From assembly GCA_964526565.1 (NCBI GenBank), contig CAZGMC010000068.1, positions 1-22,864 on the forward strand: 22,864 nucleotides of DNA. Reading direction: 5' to 3'. Below are positions 8,027 through 14,857 of this stretch, in pieces. The DNA comes from CAZGMC01 sp964526565 (lineage in GTDB: Bacteria; Pseudomonadota; Alphaproteobacteria; DSM-16000; Inquilinaceae). A model generated the notes under the pieces. That model was not told where the DNA came from, did not search any database, and was given only the letters and a program-made list of their open reading frames with translations. The translations under genes were made by a program, and so were the position numbers. Position 1 is the stretch's first letter; every line of letters begins with the position of its first letter.

Positions 8027-8509
8027 CTACCCGGCTGATGCGTGCGGAGCGCCGTGGACGGGCGCGTGCCCCATCTCCGGCTCGCCATAGAGCTCGTGGG
8101 CGCGGGCCTCGAAGGCGCGGACCATGCGCTGCACGGCCTCGTTGAACAGGGCGCCGATCAACGACTGCAGCACCTTCGAACGGAACTCGAAGTCGATGTA
8201 GAAGTCGATCAGACAGCCTTCCGGATGCGGCTCGAACAGCCAGTGGTTGTTTAGGTGGCGCAGCGGCCCCCGGGTGTATTCCACGTCGATGCAGCTCGGC
8301 CGCTTCAGGGTCACGTGGCTGGTGAACCGCTCCTTGACCATGCGAAAGCCGATGACGAGGTCGGCGACCATCAGGTTGCCTTCTTGCTTGCGCACCCGCG
8401 CCGCCAGGCACCACGGCAGGAACTCCGGGTACCGCTCGACGTCGGCGACCAGCTCGAACATCTGCTTCGGGGTGTATGGCAGCACCCGCTTCTCGGCATG
8501 GGTCGGCAT
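8027..8509 (-). CDS. COQ10/RatA-like START-domain protein
   Basis: A 160-aa SRPBCC/START-like protein of the group annotated either as coenzyme Q-binding COQ10 or as RatA. In respiring alphaproteobacteria a COQ10-type role (binding ubiquinone or an intermediate) is the more likely reading; RatA toxicity is known only for the E. coli relative. Motifs: the opening strand RVLPYTPKQMFELVADVERYP with EFLPWC, and FEFRSKVLQSLIGALFNEA near the C-terminus, both typical. The ATG has AAGGAG about 6 bases upstream. It follows lipA by 23 bp on the same strand and is probably cotranscribed with it. Its stop faces the DUF429 stop across 6 bp, leaving no room for a separate terminator. Confidence 0.88.
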   Translation of the reverse strand: MPTHAEKRVLPYTPKQMFELVADVERYPEFLPWCLAARVRKQEGNLMVADLVIGFRMVKERFTSHVTLKRPSCIDVEYTRGPLRHLNNHWLFEPHPEGCLIDFYIDFEFRSKVLQSLIGALFNEAVQRMVRAFEARAHELYGEPEMGHAPVHGAPHASAG

Positions 8510-8532
8510 TGTTTCTCCTTATCCCCTCCTGT

Positions 8533-9522
8533 CTACTCGGCCGCCGCGTCGGCGACCAGATCGACCAGGTTCATCGTGCGAAGGCCGGCCATTTGCGCCT
8601 GCCGGGCGGCCTGCAGCCTGGCGAAATCCTCACCCGCCAGGTAGGACGAGCGGGTCAGCGGCGAGGCTGATACCATCAGAAAACCCTTGCCCCGCGCTAT
8701 GCGTTCCAGTGTCGCAAACTCTGCCGGCGGGACGAACCGCGCCACGGCGGCATGCTTCACCGTCGGCTGCAGGTACTGGCCCACCGTCAGGAAATCGACG
8801 TCGGCGGCGCGCAGGTCGTCCATGACCTGCCAGATCTCTTCGTTCGTCTCGCCGAGCCCGACCATCAGGCCGGACTTGGTGAACATGCCCGGATCCAGCT
8901 CCTTGACGTGGTACAGCAGCTGCAGCGACGTGAAGTACCGCGCGCCGGGCCGGATCGACGGATACAGCCGCGGCACGGTCTCCAGGTTGTGGTTGAACAG
9001 GTCGGGCCGCGCCTCGACGACGATCTCGGCGGCGCCCGGCTTGCGCATGAAGTCCGGCGTCAGCACCTCGATGGTCGTCTCGGGCGAGCGCGCCCGCACG
9101 GCGCGGATCACCGCGGCGAAATGGCCGGCGCCGCCGTCGGGCAGGTCGTCGCGGTCGACCGAGGTGATGACGATGTGCTTGAGGCCGAGCGCGGCGCAGG
9201 CGTCGGCCACCTCGTCCGGCTCGTGCGGGTCGAGCCGGTCGGGCCGGCCGGTGGCGACATTGCAGAAGGCGCAGGCACGGGTGCACACGCTGCCCAGGAT
9301 CATCACCGTGGCGTGGCCCTTGGACCAGCACTCGCCGATGTTCGGGCAGGCCGCCTCCTCGCACACCGTGTTGAGCCGATGCTTGCGCATGAGCTGGCGC
9401 AGGTCGTGGTACCCGCGCGAGGTCGGCGCCTTGACCCGGATCCAGTCCGGCTTGCGCTGGATGGGATTGTCGGGCCGGTGACGCTTTTCCGGATGGCGGA
9501 CGGTATCGGGGGAGACGGGCAT
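8533..9522 (-). CDS. lipA: Lipoyl synthase
   Basis: Radical SAM enzyme that inserts two sulfur atoms into octanoyl groups on the lipoyl domains of 2-oxoacid dehydrogenases and the glycine cleavage system. The 329-aa product has both clusters: the auxiliary [4Fe-4S] ligands C54, C59 and C65 in the CEEAACPNIGEC motif, and the radical SAM CxxxCxxC at C80, C84 and C87. The C-terminal RSSY motif, whose Ser ligates the auxiliary cluster, is present. The ATG at 9522 is chosen because AGGGG lies just upstream; the longer open frame to 9669 crosses the promoter and adds non-family residues. It is the first gene of a lipA-COQ10 pair. Confidence 0.96.
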   Translation of the reverse strand: MPVSPDTVRHPEKRHRPDNPIQRKPDWIRVKAPTSRGYHDLRQLMRKHRLNTVCEEAACPNIGECWSKGHATVMILGSVCTRACAFCNVATGRPDRLDPHEPDEVADACAALGLKHIVITSVDRDDLPDGGAGHFAAVIRAVRARSPETTIEVLTPDFMRKPGAAEIVVEARPDLFNHNLETVPRLYPSIRPGARYFTSLQLLYHVKELDPGMFTKSGLMVGLGETNEEIWQVMDDLRAADVDFLTVGQYLQPTVKHAAVARFVPPAEFATLERIARGKGFLMVSASPLTRSSYLAGEDFARLQAARQAQMAGLRTMNLVDLVADAAAE

Positions 9523-9567
9523 GCGGTTCCCCTGCTCGCTCGCGGCTGCGGGTTGCTGACAATTCGT

Positions 9568-9596
9568 AACATAGGGCAGCGCAGCAAAGCCGCCAA
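9568..9596 (-). promoter_or_regulatory. Sigma-70-type promoter of lipA
   Basis: On the - strand, TTGGCG (9596-9591) and TATGTT (9573-9568) are separated by exactly 17 bases. Transcription would begin near 9561, giving a leader of about 40 bases before the lipA start. Found by eye only. Confidence 0.6.
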
Positions 9597-9864
9597 GCAT
9601 GCACGGCTGCCATGTCGCGGGGGCACAGGTCGCGGTGGGAGAAAAGTGTGCCGGAAGGTGACTGCGCACCAGGGAACGCTACGACCGCCTTTCGGCCTTG
9701 CGGCCTGGACATGCGCGGCCGTCTTCCGGCAGGCACCGCGGCGCCCGAGGCGAGTCAAGCACCGCGGCCTCGGTATACGTGCCCTGGACGGGAGATCCAC
9801 ACCCTTGGAACGCAATATCCTGCATACAGAAGCATGCGTCAACGGGGAAAGATGCACACTATAC

Positions 9865-9888
9865 GAACTGCAGAAGAACAAATGTTCT
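9865..9888. promoter_or_regulatory. Possible LexA-type box (GAAC-N7-GAAC) with overlapping inverted repeat
   Basis: GAAC at 9865-9868 and 9876-9879 are separated by 7 bases, the direct-repeat layout of the alphaproteobacterial LexA operator (GTTC-N7-GTTC read on the other strand). It overlaps an inverted repeat AGAACA-AA-TGTTCT at 9875-9888. No gene clearly starts next to it, so the assignment is weak. Confidence 0.3.
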
Positions 9889-9941
9889 CGTTCCGAAAAC
9901 GGCGACCATGCCGTGAGCCGGGCTGGGGCTGGGGCTTGGCC

Positions 9942-9964
9942 GGGCCGGGCTGGGCCGGGCTGGG
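9942..9964 (+). repeat. G-rich tandem run, G-quadruplex-type
   Basis: Five GGG runs separated by two-base spacers (CC, CT, CC, CT), including two adjacent copies of the 10-mer CCGGGCTGGG at 9945-9964. It fits the simple G-quadruplex pattern on the + strand, though GGCC pairing could compete. Confidence 0.6.
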
Positions 9965-10072
9965 CCCAACATTCGTGTCACCAGGGGCATTTCGGGGTCG
10001 GTCGAGGGGCAGCCGCGTGTTCATGTCGAGTTCGCAGCGGCCATGGGGATGACGTGCTCCCGGCCACGGGCG

Positions 10073-10606
10073 TCACTCCGTAGCCAGTAAACTCAGGTCC
10101 TCCGGCGTGTTGATATTGACCAGGGACATGCCGGAGGGGAGGTCGATCTCGGTCAAACTCAGCGTCGTCCAGAGATCGCGAAGGGCATTGCCGCGCGGGG
10201 CGACTGGTCCTGCCGGCACCGTGAAAGCTGCCGGCAGGACCTTGCCGCGGGGCACGCCGCCTCGCGCCTGCACGGCCAGCCAACGCAGCACCGCCGGATC
10301 CAGCGTCGGCATGTCGACCGGTACGACCATAAGCCGCGTGCCGGCCGGAAGCCTGGTCATGAACCCCGCCAGGTTGACCGCCGGGCCGGCCCCCGGCGCG
10401 AGGTCGGCGACGCCATCGGTCAAATCCGGGCGGCCAAGCACGGCGATGCGTGTGGCGTTGGCGGCCACCAGCACCGTCCGCGCGCGGTCGAGCCAGGTCT
10501 GCCCAAGCCAGTCCAGGCCCGCCTTGTCCCGGCCCATGCGGCGCGACCGGCCGCCGGCCAGGACCACGCCGAGGATCGGGTCGGCAGTCTCGTGCCGGGA
10601 TCTCAC
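10073..10606 (-). CDS. mobA: MobA-like molybdenum cofactor nucleotidyltransferase
   Basis: MobA transfers GMP from GTP to molybdopterin, giving the guanine dinucleotide form needed by DMSO reductase-family enzymes such as the nitrate reductase encoded nearby. The product (177 aa from GTG 10606) has the nucleotidyltransferase signature LAGGRSRRMGRDK at residues 16-28 and the acidic VDMPTLDP strand that binds metal. The start is uncertain: GTG 10606 places the signature at the usual distance and has a weak GGTGGAG upstream, while GTG 10690 would add 28 residues unlike the family. It is the last gene of the leftward narK-nasT-nasS-mobA set, which fits its role in supplying cofactor to NasA. It is somewhat short for MobA but no key motif is missing. 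Confidence 0.85.
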   Translation of the reverse strand: MRSRHETADPILGVVLAGGRSRRMGRDKAGLDWLGQTWLDRARTVLVAANATRIAVLGRPDLTDGVADLAPGAGPAVNLAGFMTRLPAGTRLMVVPVDMPTLDPAVLRWLAVQARGGVPRGKVLPAAFTVPAGPVAPRGNALRDLWTTLSLTEIDLPSGMSLVNINTPEDLSLLATE

Positions 10607-10737
10607 GGCTTCGTGAACTCCACCTTCAGGCAACGTATTGCAAGGAGGTCCGAAACGCAAAGGCGATCCCCCTCCTCGGCTGATGGTCACGCGAGCCGGA
10701 CGGAGTTCGGGCGGTCGAGATCAAGCATCCCGGTCCG

Positions 10738-11991
10738 TCAGGCGCGTTGGGAGGCAACCGTGCGGATATCGAAGCCGGACACGTAGCCGTGGGGATCGCT
10801 CGGATCGAAAGGGCGACCGTCGAGCAGGCGGTCAGGCAGCATGGCGATGGCAGCGCCGTCCATTGTTGGCACGGTGTACGTTGCATCGTGTGCTCCTTCG
10901 ACCTTGCTGTCACGTGCCGGTACGGGCAGACGTGTTCCGGCCAGCGCAGCGCGATACAGGTCCGGCCGGTAAACACGGGCGGTGATCGCGTCGAGATCAC
11001 AATCCTCCGGGATCTGCCCCCAGCGGAGCATCTGCGTGAGCAGCCACAGCGCCTGCGAGCGCCAGGGGAACGTTGCCGCGGAGCGGAAGAAGATTGGCCG
11101 ATGCGGCAGCGGCAGGGGCGGCTGACCGGGGCGCAGCGCCAGCCCGCCGCACAGGGCCTGGCGCAACAGCGGCTCGGCCACGCCGACATAGGCGGGTGCG
11201 GCCAATCGGGCGGCGAGTTCCGGCCGGTTCGCCTCATCGTCGGCCCAGGCGGCGGCTTCCGCCAGGGCGCGGACCAGCGCCGTGACCACCTCCGGGTGAC
11301 GCTCCGCCCACTCGGTGCGCATGCCGAGGACCTTTTCCGGCGCAAGCGGCCAGATATCCGCCTTGGTGGCGACGATCGCACCAAGCCCCGCCGCGCTTGC
11401 CACGGCGCTCCACGGTTCGCCGACGCAGTAGCCGTCGATATGCCCGGCCCTGATGGCCTCGGCCATGCGCGGCGGCGGCACCACCTCGATGGCAATGTCC
11501 CGGTCGGGATCGATGCCGGCGGCGGCCAGCCAGAACCGGATCTCGTAGGCGTGGCTGGATACCGGGAACACCGTGGCCAATCGCCGGCGCGGGGCGCCGC
11601 GTTCACGCTCGGCGGCCAGAACCCGGGCGAGGGCCTGGGCCGAGTGGCCGCGGGGCCCTGCCATCGCCTCGGGATCCGCCGCGCACATGGCCGTGTACAG
11701 CTCCGTCGTGACGGTGATCGCGTTTCCACCCAGACCCAACGCCATCGGGGCGATCATCGGCGTGTCCATCCGGCCGATCCCCAGGCTGGCAGCGATCGGG
11801 ATGCCGGCCAGCATCTGCGCCGCGTCGAGGACGCCGTAAGCCACCTTGTCGCGGATGGCCGCCCATGCCGCCTCGCGCACCAGTTCGAGCTCCAGACCGT
11901 GCCGGGCGGCAAAACCCTTCTCACGGGCAGCCACAAGTACGGCACAGTCGAGAAGCGGTATGAAGCCGATGCGCAGCGTGGTGGCGGTCAT
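10738..11991 (-). CDS. nasS: NasS, cytoplasmic nitrate/nitrite sensor of the NrtA/CmpA family
   Basis: A 417-aa protein of the NrtA/CmpA nitrate-binding family. It starts MTATTLRIGFIPLLDCAVLV with no signal peptide or lipobox, so it is cytoplasmic; this separates sensor NasS from transporter NrtA. Family motifs include the GVLDAAQMLAGIP binding-site segment, GYCVGEPW, and a C-terminal FDPSDPHGYVSGFDI tail. In Azotobacter and Paracoccus NasS holds NasT inactive until nitrate or nitrite binds; that mechanism is inferred here from the adjacent nasT. It lies 101 bp downstream of nasT on the same strand. No ABC permease or ATPase genes are present, which also argues against a transport role. Confidence 0.9.
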   Translation of the reverse strand: MTATTLRIGFIPLLDCAVLVAAREKGFAARHGLELELVREAAWAAIRDKVAYGVLDAAQMLAGIPIAASLGIGRMDTPMIAPMALGLGGNAITVTTELYTAMCAADPEAMAGPRGHSAQALARVLAAERERGAPRRRLATVFPVSSHAYEIRFWLAAAGIDPDRDIAIEVVPPPRMAEAIRAGHIDGYCVGEPWSAVASAAGLGAIVATKADIWPLAPEKVLGMRTEWAERHPEVVTALVRALAEAAAWADDEANRPELAARLAAPAYVGVAEPLLRQALCGGLALRPGQPPLPLPHRPIFFRSAATFPWRSQALWLLTQMLRWGQIPEDCDLDAITARVYRPDLYRAALAGTRLPVPARDSKVEGAHDATYTVPTMDGAAIAMLPDRLLDGRPFDPSDPHGYVSGFDIRTVASQRA

Positions 11992-12078
11992 GGCGGCGTC
12001 CTTTTCAACATGGGATCGCTTCCGGTGCGCATGCTGCTGTCCGGCAGGCGGCGCGATGAGGCGGTTTCGTCGTCGGAG

Positions 12079-12106
12079 TCAGCATTGGATCTTCAGCATT
12101 GGATCT
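12079..12106. repeat. 14-bp perfect tandem duplication over the nasT stop codon
   Basis: TCAGCATTGGATCT occurs twice in a row (12079-12092 and 12093-12106). The second copy encodes the last codons and TGA of nasT; the first lies just beyond the stop, in the nasT-nasS gap. Confidence 0.9.
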
Positions 12107-12680
12107 GATGCGCCGTGATGATCCCCTGGGCAATGTCCACGAGCTTGCGGTTCTGCTGCATCGCCGCCCGGCGCATGGCGCCATAGGCCGCCTCCTCGCT
12201 CAGGTTCTTCTGGGTCATCAGAATGCCCTTGGCCCGCTCGATCACCTTGCGGTCAGCCAAGGCCGAGAACGCCTTGTCGCGTTCCCGACGCAGGCGTTCG
12301 AAAGCATGGAACCGCGAGATCGCCATGTCGACAATCGGGCGAATGCGCGCCTGGCTCAGCCCGTTGACAACATAGGCGCTGACGCCTGCCTCAACCGCCG
12401 CCTGGATGGTATGGCTGTCGCTTTCGTCCACGAACATCGCGATGGGGCGGCGCACCTCGCGCGTGAACTGGAACATCTGCTCCAGGGAATCGCGGTCCGG
12501 ATTGCCCAGGTCGACAAGGATCACGTCCGGCGCCATGGCCTGGACGCGCGCCAGCAGGTTCAGCGACGACTGGATCACGCTGACGCACGTGTATCCGGCG
12601 TCAACCAGACCGCTTCGCAGGATCGCGGCACGGTCCGGGTTCTCGTCGATTACCAGAATGCTGAGCTTGGAATCCGTCAT
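12093..12680 (-). CDS. nasT: NasT, ANTAR-domain transcription antiterminator
   Basis: A 195-aa response-regulator-like protein. Residues 1-125 form a receiver domain (LSILVIDENPDRA, then VILVDLGNPDRD with the central Asp). The C-terminal part, from about LADRKVIERAKGILMTQKN through AAYGAMRRAAMQQNR, is an ANTAR RNA-binding domain. NasT binds tandem hexaloop hairpins in leader RNA and prevents termination before nitrate assimilation genes; NasS controls it, apparently without needing phosphorylation (family knowledge). ATG 12680 is chosen for the GAGG about 8 bases upstream and because the receiver begins at once; the longer frame to 12923 is not family sequence. Its likely targets are the two leaders in the narK/nirB divergent region. 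Confidence 0.93.
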   Translation of the reverse strand: MTDSKLSILVIDENPDRAAILRSGLVDAGYTCVSVIQSSLNLLARVQAMAPDVILVDLGNPDRDSLEQMFQFTREVRRPIAMFVDESDSHTIQAAVEAGVSAYVVNGLSQARIRPIVDMAISRFHAFERLRRERDKAFSALADRKVIERAKGILMTQKNLSEEAAYGAMRRAAMQQNRKLVDIAQGIITAHQIQC

Positions 12681-12740
12681 GGCCAACCTCAAACCCTGGA
12701 GACGACGCGAACAGTCCGGGCTGCACCAAGACACTGCGGG

Positions 12741-12778
12741 CGCCTGTGCGCCCGGCCAGACGGCCGGACGCACAGGCG
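12741..12778 (-). other. Strong RNA hairpin between narK and nasT
   Basis: Arms of 17 bases flank a four-base loop. On the + strand the arms pair except C751/A768; on the - strand, the direction of transcription, that position becomes a G-U wobble, so the stem is paired throughout. Outer arm CGCCTGTGCG, inner arm CCGGCC. No T-run follows on the - strand, so it does not look like a plain intrinsic terminator. It may stabilise the upstream narK message or mark a processing site. Confidence 0.7.
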
Positions 12779-12805
12779 GTCGGATCGCAGCGCAACGTCC
12801 ATCCG

Positions 12806-14155
12806 TTAGGCACTGGACGCGGGCACCGCGTCCCGCCGGGCCAGGGCATCGCTCAGGCGCTGCTGTTCGTCCTTCAACGTCTCTGGCGAAAAGCGCACTG
12901 CGAAGGCCAGCACCGAGCAGCACATCACCGCGATGCCGAGATAGAGCAGGCCGTCCTGATAGGCCAGCGATTCAGACCTGAACAGGAATCCGACCGCGAC
13001 GGCGCCGGCATTGCCACCGGCACCGACGATCCCGGCGACCGCCCCCAGGGCCTTGCGGTTGACGAACGGGACGATGCCGTAGGTGGCGCCTTCCGCCATC
13101 TGGGTGAACAGCGAGAACACCACCATCGTCGCCACGGCCAGCACCAGGACGCCCATCTGCGAGAACAGGATCAGACAGACACCCTCCATGAACAGAACCA
13201 TGAACAGGAACAGCACCCGCCCCCGCAGACCGGCGCGCCCCGCGCACATGTCCGAGAAGAGCCCGCCAAGAGTTCGGGCAAAGATGTTCATCAATCCGAA
13301 CAGGCCGGCAATGATGCCGGCGGTCTGCAGGCTCAGGCCGAACCTGTCGAAGAAATAGATCGCTGCGATGTTGTTGATGGTCAGCTCGACGCCGAAACAG
13401 GCGCCGTAGACCACGAACAGCGCCCAGACCCGCACGTCCTTCCCTGCCGTCAGAAAGCTGCGCCAGGCGCCGGTCTTGCGCGTCGCCCCCGGCAGCTTGC
13501 CGGCCGCGCGCAGATCCTTGTAGTTGCCGTCCGGGCAGTCGGTCGTGAAGAACCAGTACAGCGCCGCGAGCGCCAGCATGGTGACGCCCGGCACGACCAT
13601 GGCGAGGCGCCATCCCAGCGTCTCGCTGATCCCGAACATCATGATCGCGGCAAAGAGCAGCGGCATGACGATCTGGGTGACGCCGCCGCCCAGATTGCCC
13701 CACCCGGCAGTGGTGGCGTTGGCCGTCCCCACGACATTCGGCGCGAACATCACCGACGTATGGTATTGGGTGATGACGAATGACGCGCCGATGGCACCGA
13801 TCGCCAGGCGCATGAGCAGAAACGTCTCGTAGCTCTTGGCCAGACCGATCAGCATTACCGGGATCGACCCCAGGATCAGCAGCCAGGTGTAGGTCTTGCG
13901 CGGCCCGATCTTGTCGCAGAGCGGGCCGATGATCAGCCGCATGACCACGGTGATCGCCACCGAGGCGATTATGGTGTTGCCGATCTCCGCCTTCGACAGG
14001 CCCAAGTCCTCGCGGACCACGGCCATCAGCGGCGCAATCCCGAACCAGCCGAAGAAGCAGAGAAAAAAGGCCATCCATGTCAGATGGAAAGTGCGCATCT
14101 GGATTGACTTGAAATCCAGTAGGCGAATGCGCGTCGCCTGATTGTTGATCTCCAT
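12806..14155 (-). CDS. narK: NarK-type nitrate/nitrite transporter (MFS)
   Basis: A 449-aa major facilitator protein with about 12 hydrophobic helices in the inner membrane, importing nitrate (and perhaps exchanging nitrite). Evidence: the Gly-rich nitrate signature GWGNLGGGVTQIVMPL after helix 5, the MFS loop CDKIGPRKTY between helices 2 and 3, and a second Gly-rich segment AGIVGAGGNAGAVAVGFLF matching the other nitrate signature. The ATG at 14155 gives MEINNQATRIRLLDF, a usual N-terminus; GAGGG lies about 13 bases upstream. The longer frame upstream has no family sequence. It is the first gene of the leftward arm, and its leader carries tandem hexaloop hairpins, so NasT control is likely. 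It could equally be called nasA or nasH in other naming systems. Confidence 0.94.
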   Translation of the reverse strand: MEINNQATRIRLLDFKSIQMRTFHLTWMAFFLCFFGWFGIAPLMAVVREDLGLSKAEIGNTIIASVAITVVMRLIIGPLCDKIGPRKTYTWLLILGSIPVMLIGLAKSYETFLLMRLAIGAIGASFVITQYHTSVMFAPNVVGTANATTAGWGNLGGGVTQIVMPLLFAAIMMFGISETLGWRLAMVVPGVTMLALAALYWFFTTDCPDGNYKDLRAAGKLPGATRKTGAWRSFLTAGKDVRVWALFVVYGACFGVELTINNIAAIYFFDRFGLSLQTAGIIAGLFGLMNIFARTLGGLFSDMCAGRAGLRGRVLFLFMVLFMEGVCLILFSQMGVLVLAVATMVVFSLFTQMAEGATYGIVPFVNRKALGAVAGIVGAGGNAGAVAVGFLFRSESLAYQDGLLYLGIAVMCCSVLAFAVRFSPETLKDEQQRLSDALARRDAVPASSA

Positions 14156-14320
14156 CGGTGCAAGTCCCTCATCTTGCCGGGACCGGCTCCGCTGAGGCGC
14201 GGACGCTGCGGCCGGCTGATCTAGCCTTGGCCGCCGACGTCCGGACGGGCGACGACGACGGCCATGAAAGGCGCCACTGGGATCGACAGTCCGGCCTTCG
14301 TGAGGCGTTGCCGATCGCGT

Positions 14321-14353
14321 GGGCTTCCATGCCCGGCGTCCGCCATTGGACGC
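14321..14353 (-). promoter_or_regulatory. Tandem hexaloop hairpins in the narK leader, candidate NasT-binding RNA
   Basis: On the - strand the first hairpin is GCGTCC-AATGGC-GGACGC (14353-14336), a perfect 6-bp stem; one base later comes GGGC-ATGGAA-GCCC (14334-14321). Both six-base loops have A at position 1 and G at position 4, the rule described for ANTAR-target RNAs, and two such hairpins in a row is the known architecture. A weak terminator-like hairpin with only three Ts lies downstream (14298-14267), about 110 bases before the narK start. Confidence 0.65.
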
Positions 14354-14418
14354 GTCCTTAAGACCCCATCGTTGAGGACTTGCGGGCGACAAACTGCATC
14401 GCCCCCTGCCAGGCCGTC

Positions 14419-14433
14419 GCAAATCTTGGACCA
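14419..14433 (-). promoter_or_regulatory. Candidate sigma-54 promoter of narK
   Basis: On the - strand TGGTCC-N5-TTGC gives the strict GG-N10-GC spacing, with one mismatch to TGGYAC at the -24 element. Predicted start near 14407, about 54 bases before the first hexaloop hairpin. Confidence 0.5.
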
Positions 14434-14694
14434 AAGCCACTCGATGTTGCGCTGCAGCCGGCAAGAACCTGAGATCGCAGCAGGTTTGGCACCGCACCGG
14501 GTGCAGCACCGCACCGCCGGGCAGCGGCGCAGACACCAGGCTGCATAATCTGTGGTCAGCGCGATTCAGAGCGGTGAAAATTTCGGCAGTTTTGAGGGTG
14601 TGCCGTCGCGGCACCTCAGTCGCAGCTCCGTGGCTGTGCCCAAAGACAAAGCGATAGCAACGACTTGCGACTTCCGATCGCGACTGCGACCGGC

Positions 14695-14709
14695 TGGCAC
14701 GGCCATTGC
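14695..14709 (+). promoter_or_regulatory. Candidate sigma-54 promoter of nirB
   Basis: TGGCAC-GGCCA-TTGC is an exact match to the -24/-12 consensus TGGCAC-N5-TTGC. Transcription would begin near 14721, immediately before the first hexaloop hairpin, giving a leader of about 180 bases. Confidence 0.75.
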
Positions 14710-14725
14710 GAGACACGGAGCGTAC

Positions 14726-14788
14726 GGGCAGCGCTGCCCATCGGGGCCGCTTTGGCGGCGGCACGCAACAGCGGCCCAATGTCGGGCC
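14726..14788 (+). promoter_or_regulatory. Hexaloop hairpins in the nirB leader, candidate NasT-binding RNA
   Basis: Two hairpins have six-base loops with A1 and G4: GGGC-AGCGCT-GCCC (14726-14739) and GGCCC-AATGTC-GGGCC (14773-14788). The second loop resembles the narK loop AATGGC. Between them GCCGC-TTTG-GCGGC (14746-14759) forms a tetraloop hairpin. Which two form the working pair cannot be settled by eye; CGGAT-GACGGC-GTCCG (14793-14808) is another six-base-loop hairpin but begins with G. Confidence 0.6.
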
Positions 14789-14819
14789 AGAACGGATGAC
14801 GGCGTCCGAACCAGCCTCC

Positions 14820-14857
14820 GCGCCTGTGGCGCGGTGACCTGGGGCGGGCGCTTTTTT
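14820..14857 (+). terminator. Candidate leader terminator before nirB
   Basis: GCGCCTG (14820-14826) can pair with CGGGCGC (14845-14851), seven pairs with one G-U, followed directly by six Ts (14852-14857), 42 bases before the start codon. A competing perfect hairpin CCGCGCC-TGT-GGCGCGG (14818-14834) uses the same 5' arm, so the two folds are exclusive, as an antitermination switch requires. The loop of the terminator form is long, so its strength is uncertain. Confidence 0.55.

Larger units (their letters stand above)
9597..10072. other. Non-coding stretch between lipA promoter and mobA
   Basis: I see no convincing gene in this stretch. An open frame on the + strand (9612-10052) has no recognisable protein sequence and turns into Gly/Trp/Pro repeats over the G-rich run. 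The piece from about 9805 to 9900 is much less GC-rich than its surroundings and carries a GAAC-N7-GAAC direct repeat and a short inverted repeat. It is followed by a G-rich tandem run (9942-9964). No tRNA-like or riboswitch-like structure was found, and no terminator with a T-run follows mobA. Confidence 0.5.

Noticed and set aside
9612..10052. A 146-codon + strand frame between lipA and mobA
   Set aside because: It crosses the low-GC patch and the G-rich tandem run, giving Gly/Trp/Pro repeats and no recognisable protein.
10642..10649. Near-perfect Shine-Dalgarno sequence AAGGAGGT on the + strand
   Set aside because: No supported + strand gene follows; the downstream frame is antisense to nasS.
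10747..12108. A 453-codon open frame on the + strand opposite nasS
   Set aside because: It is the antisense shadow of nasS, with no family sequence and no good ribosome-binding site.
14396..14411. A second sigma-54-like site for narK (TGGCAG then ATGC on the - strand)
   Set aside because: The spacing is GG-N11-GC, one base too long; the site at 14419-14433 has correct spacing.
14489..14504. NtrC-binding site (GCACC and GGTGC arms)
   Set aside because: Not listed as a feature, because the spacer is one base longer than the usual 17-bp palindrome; kept only as a possible enhancer.
14600..14614. GTGCCG-TCG-CGGCAC palindrome upstream of nirB
   Set aside because: It does not match a known regulator site I can name; the GTGC/GCAC orientation is the reverse of NtrC sites.
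14793..14808. CGGAT-GACGGC-GTCCG as the second NasT hairpin of the nirB leader
   Set aside because: The loop begins with G rather than A and is closed by a T-G pair, so it breaks the ANTAR loop rule, although its position is attractive.
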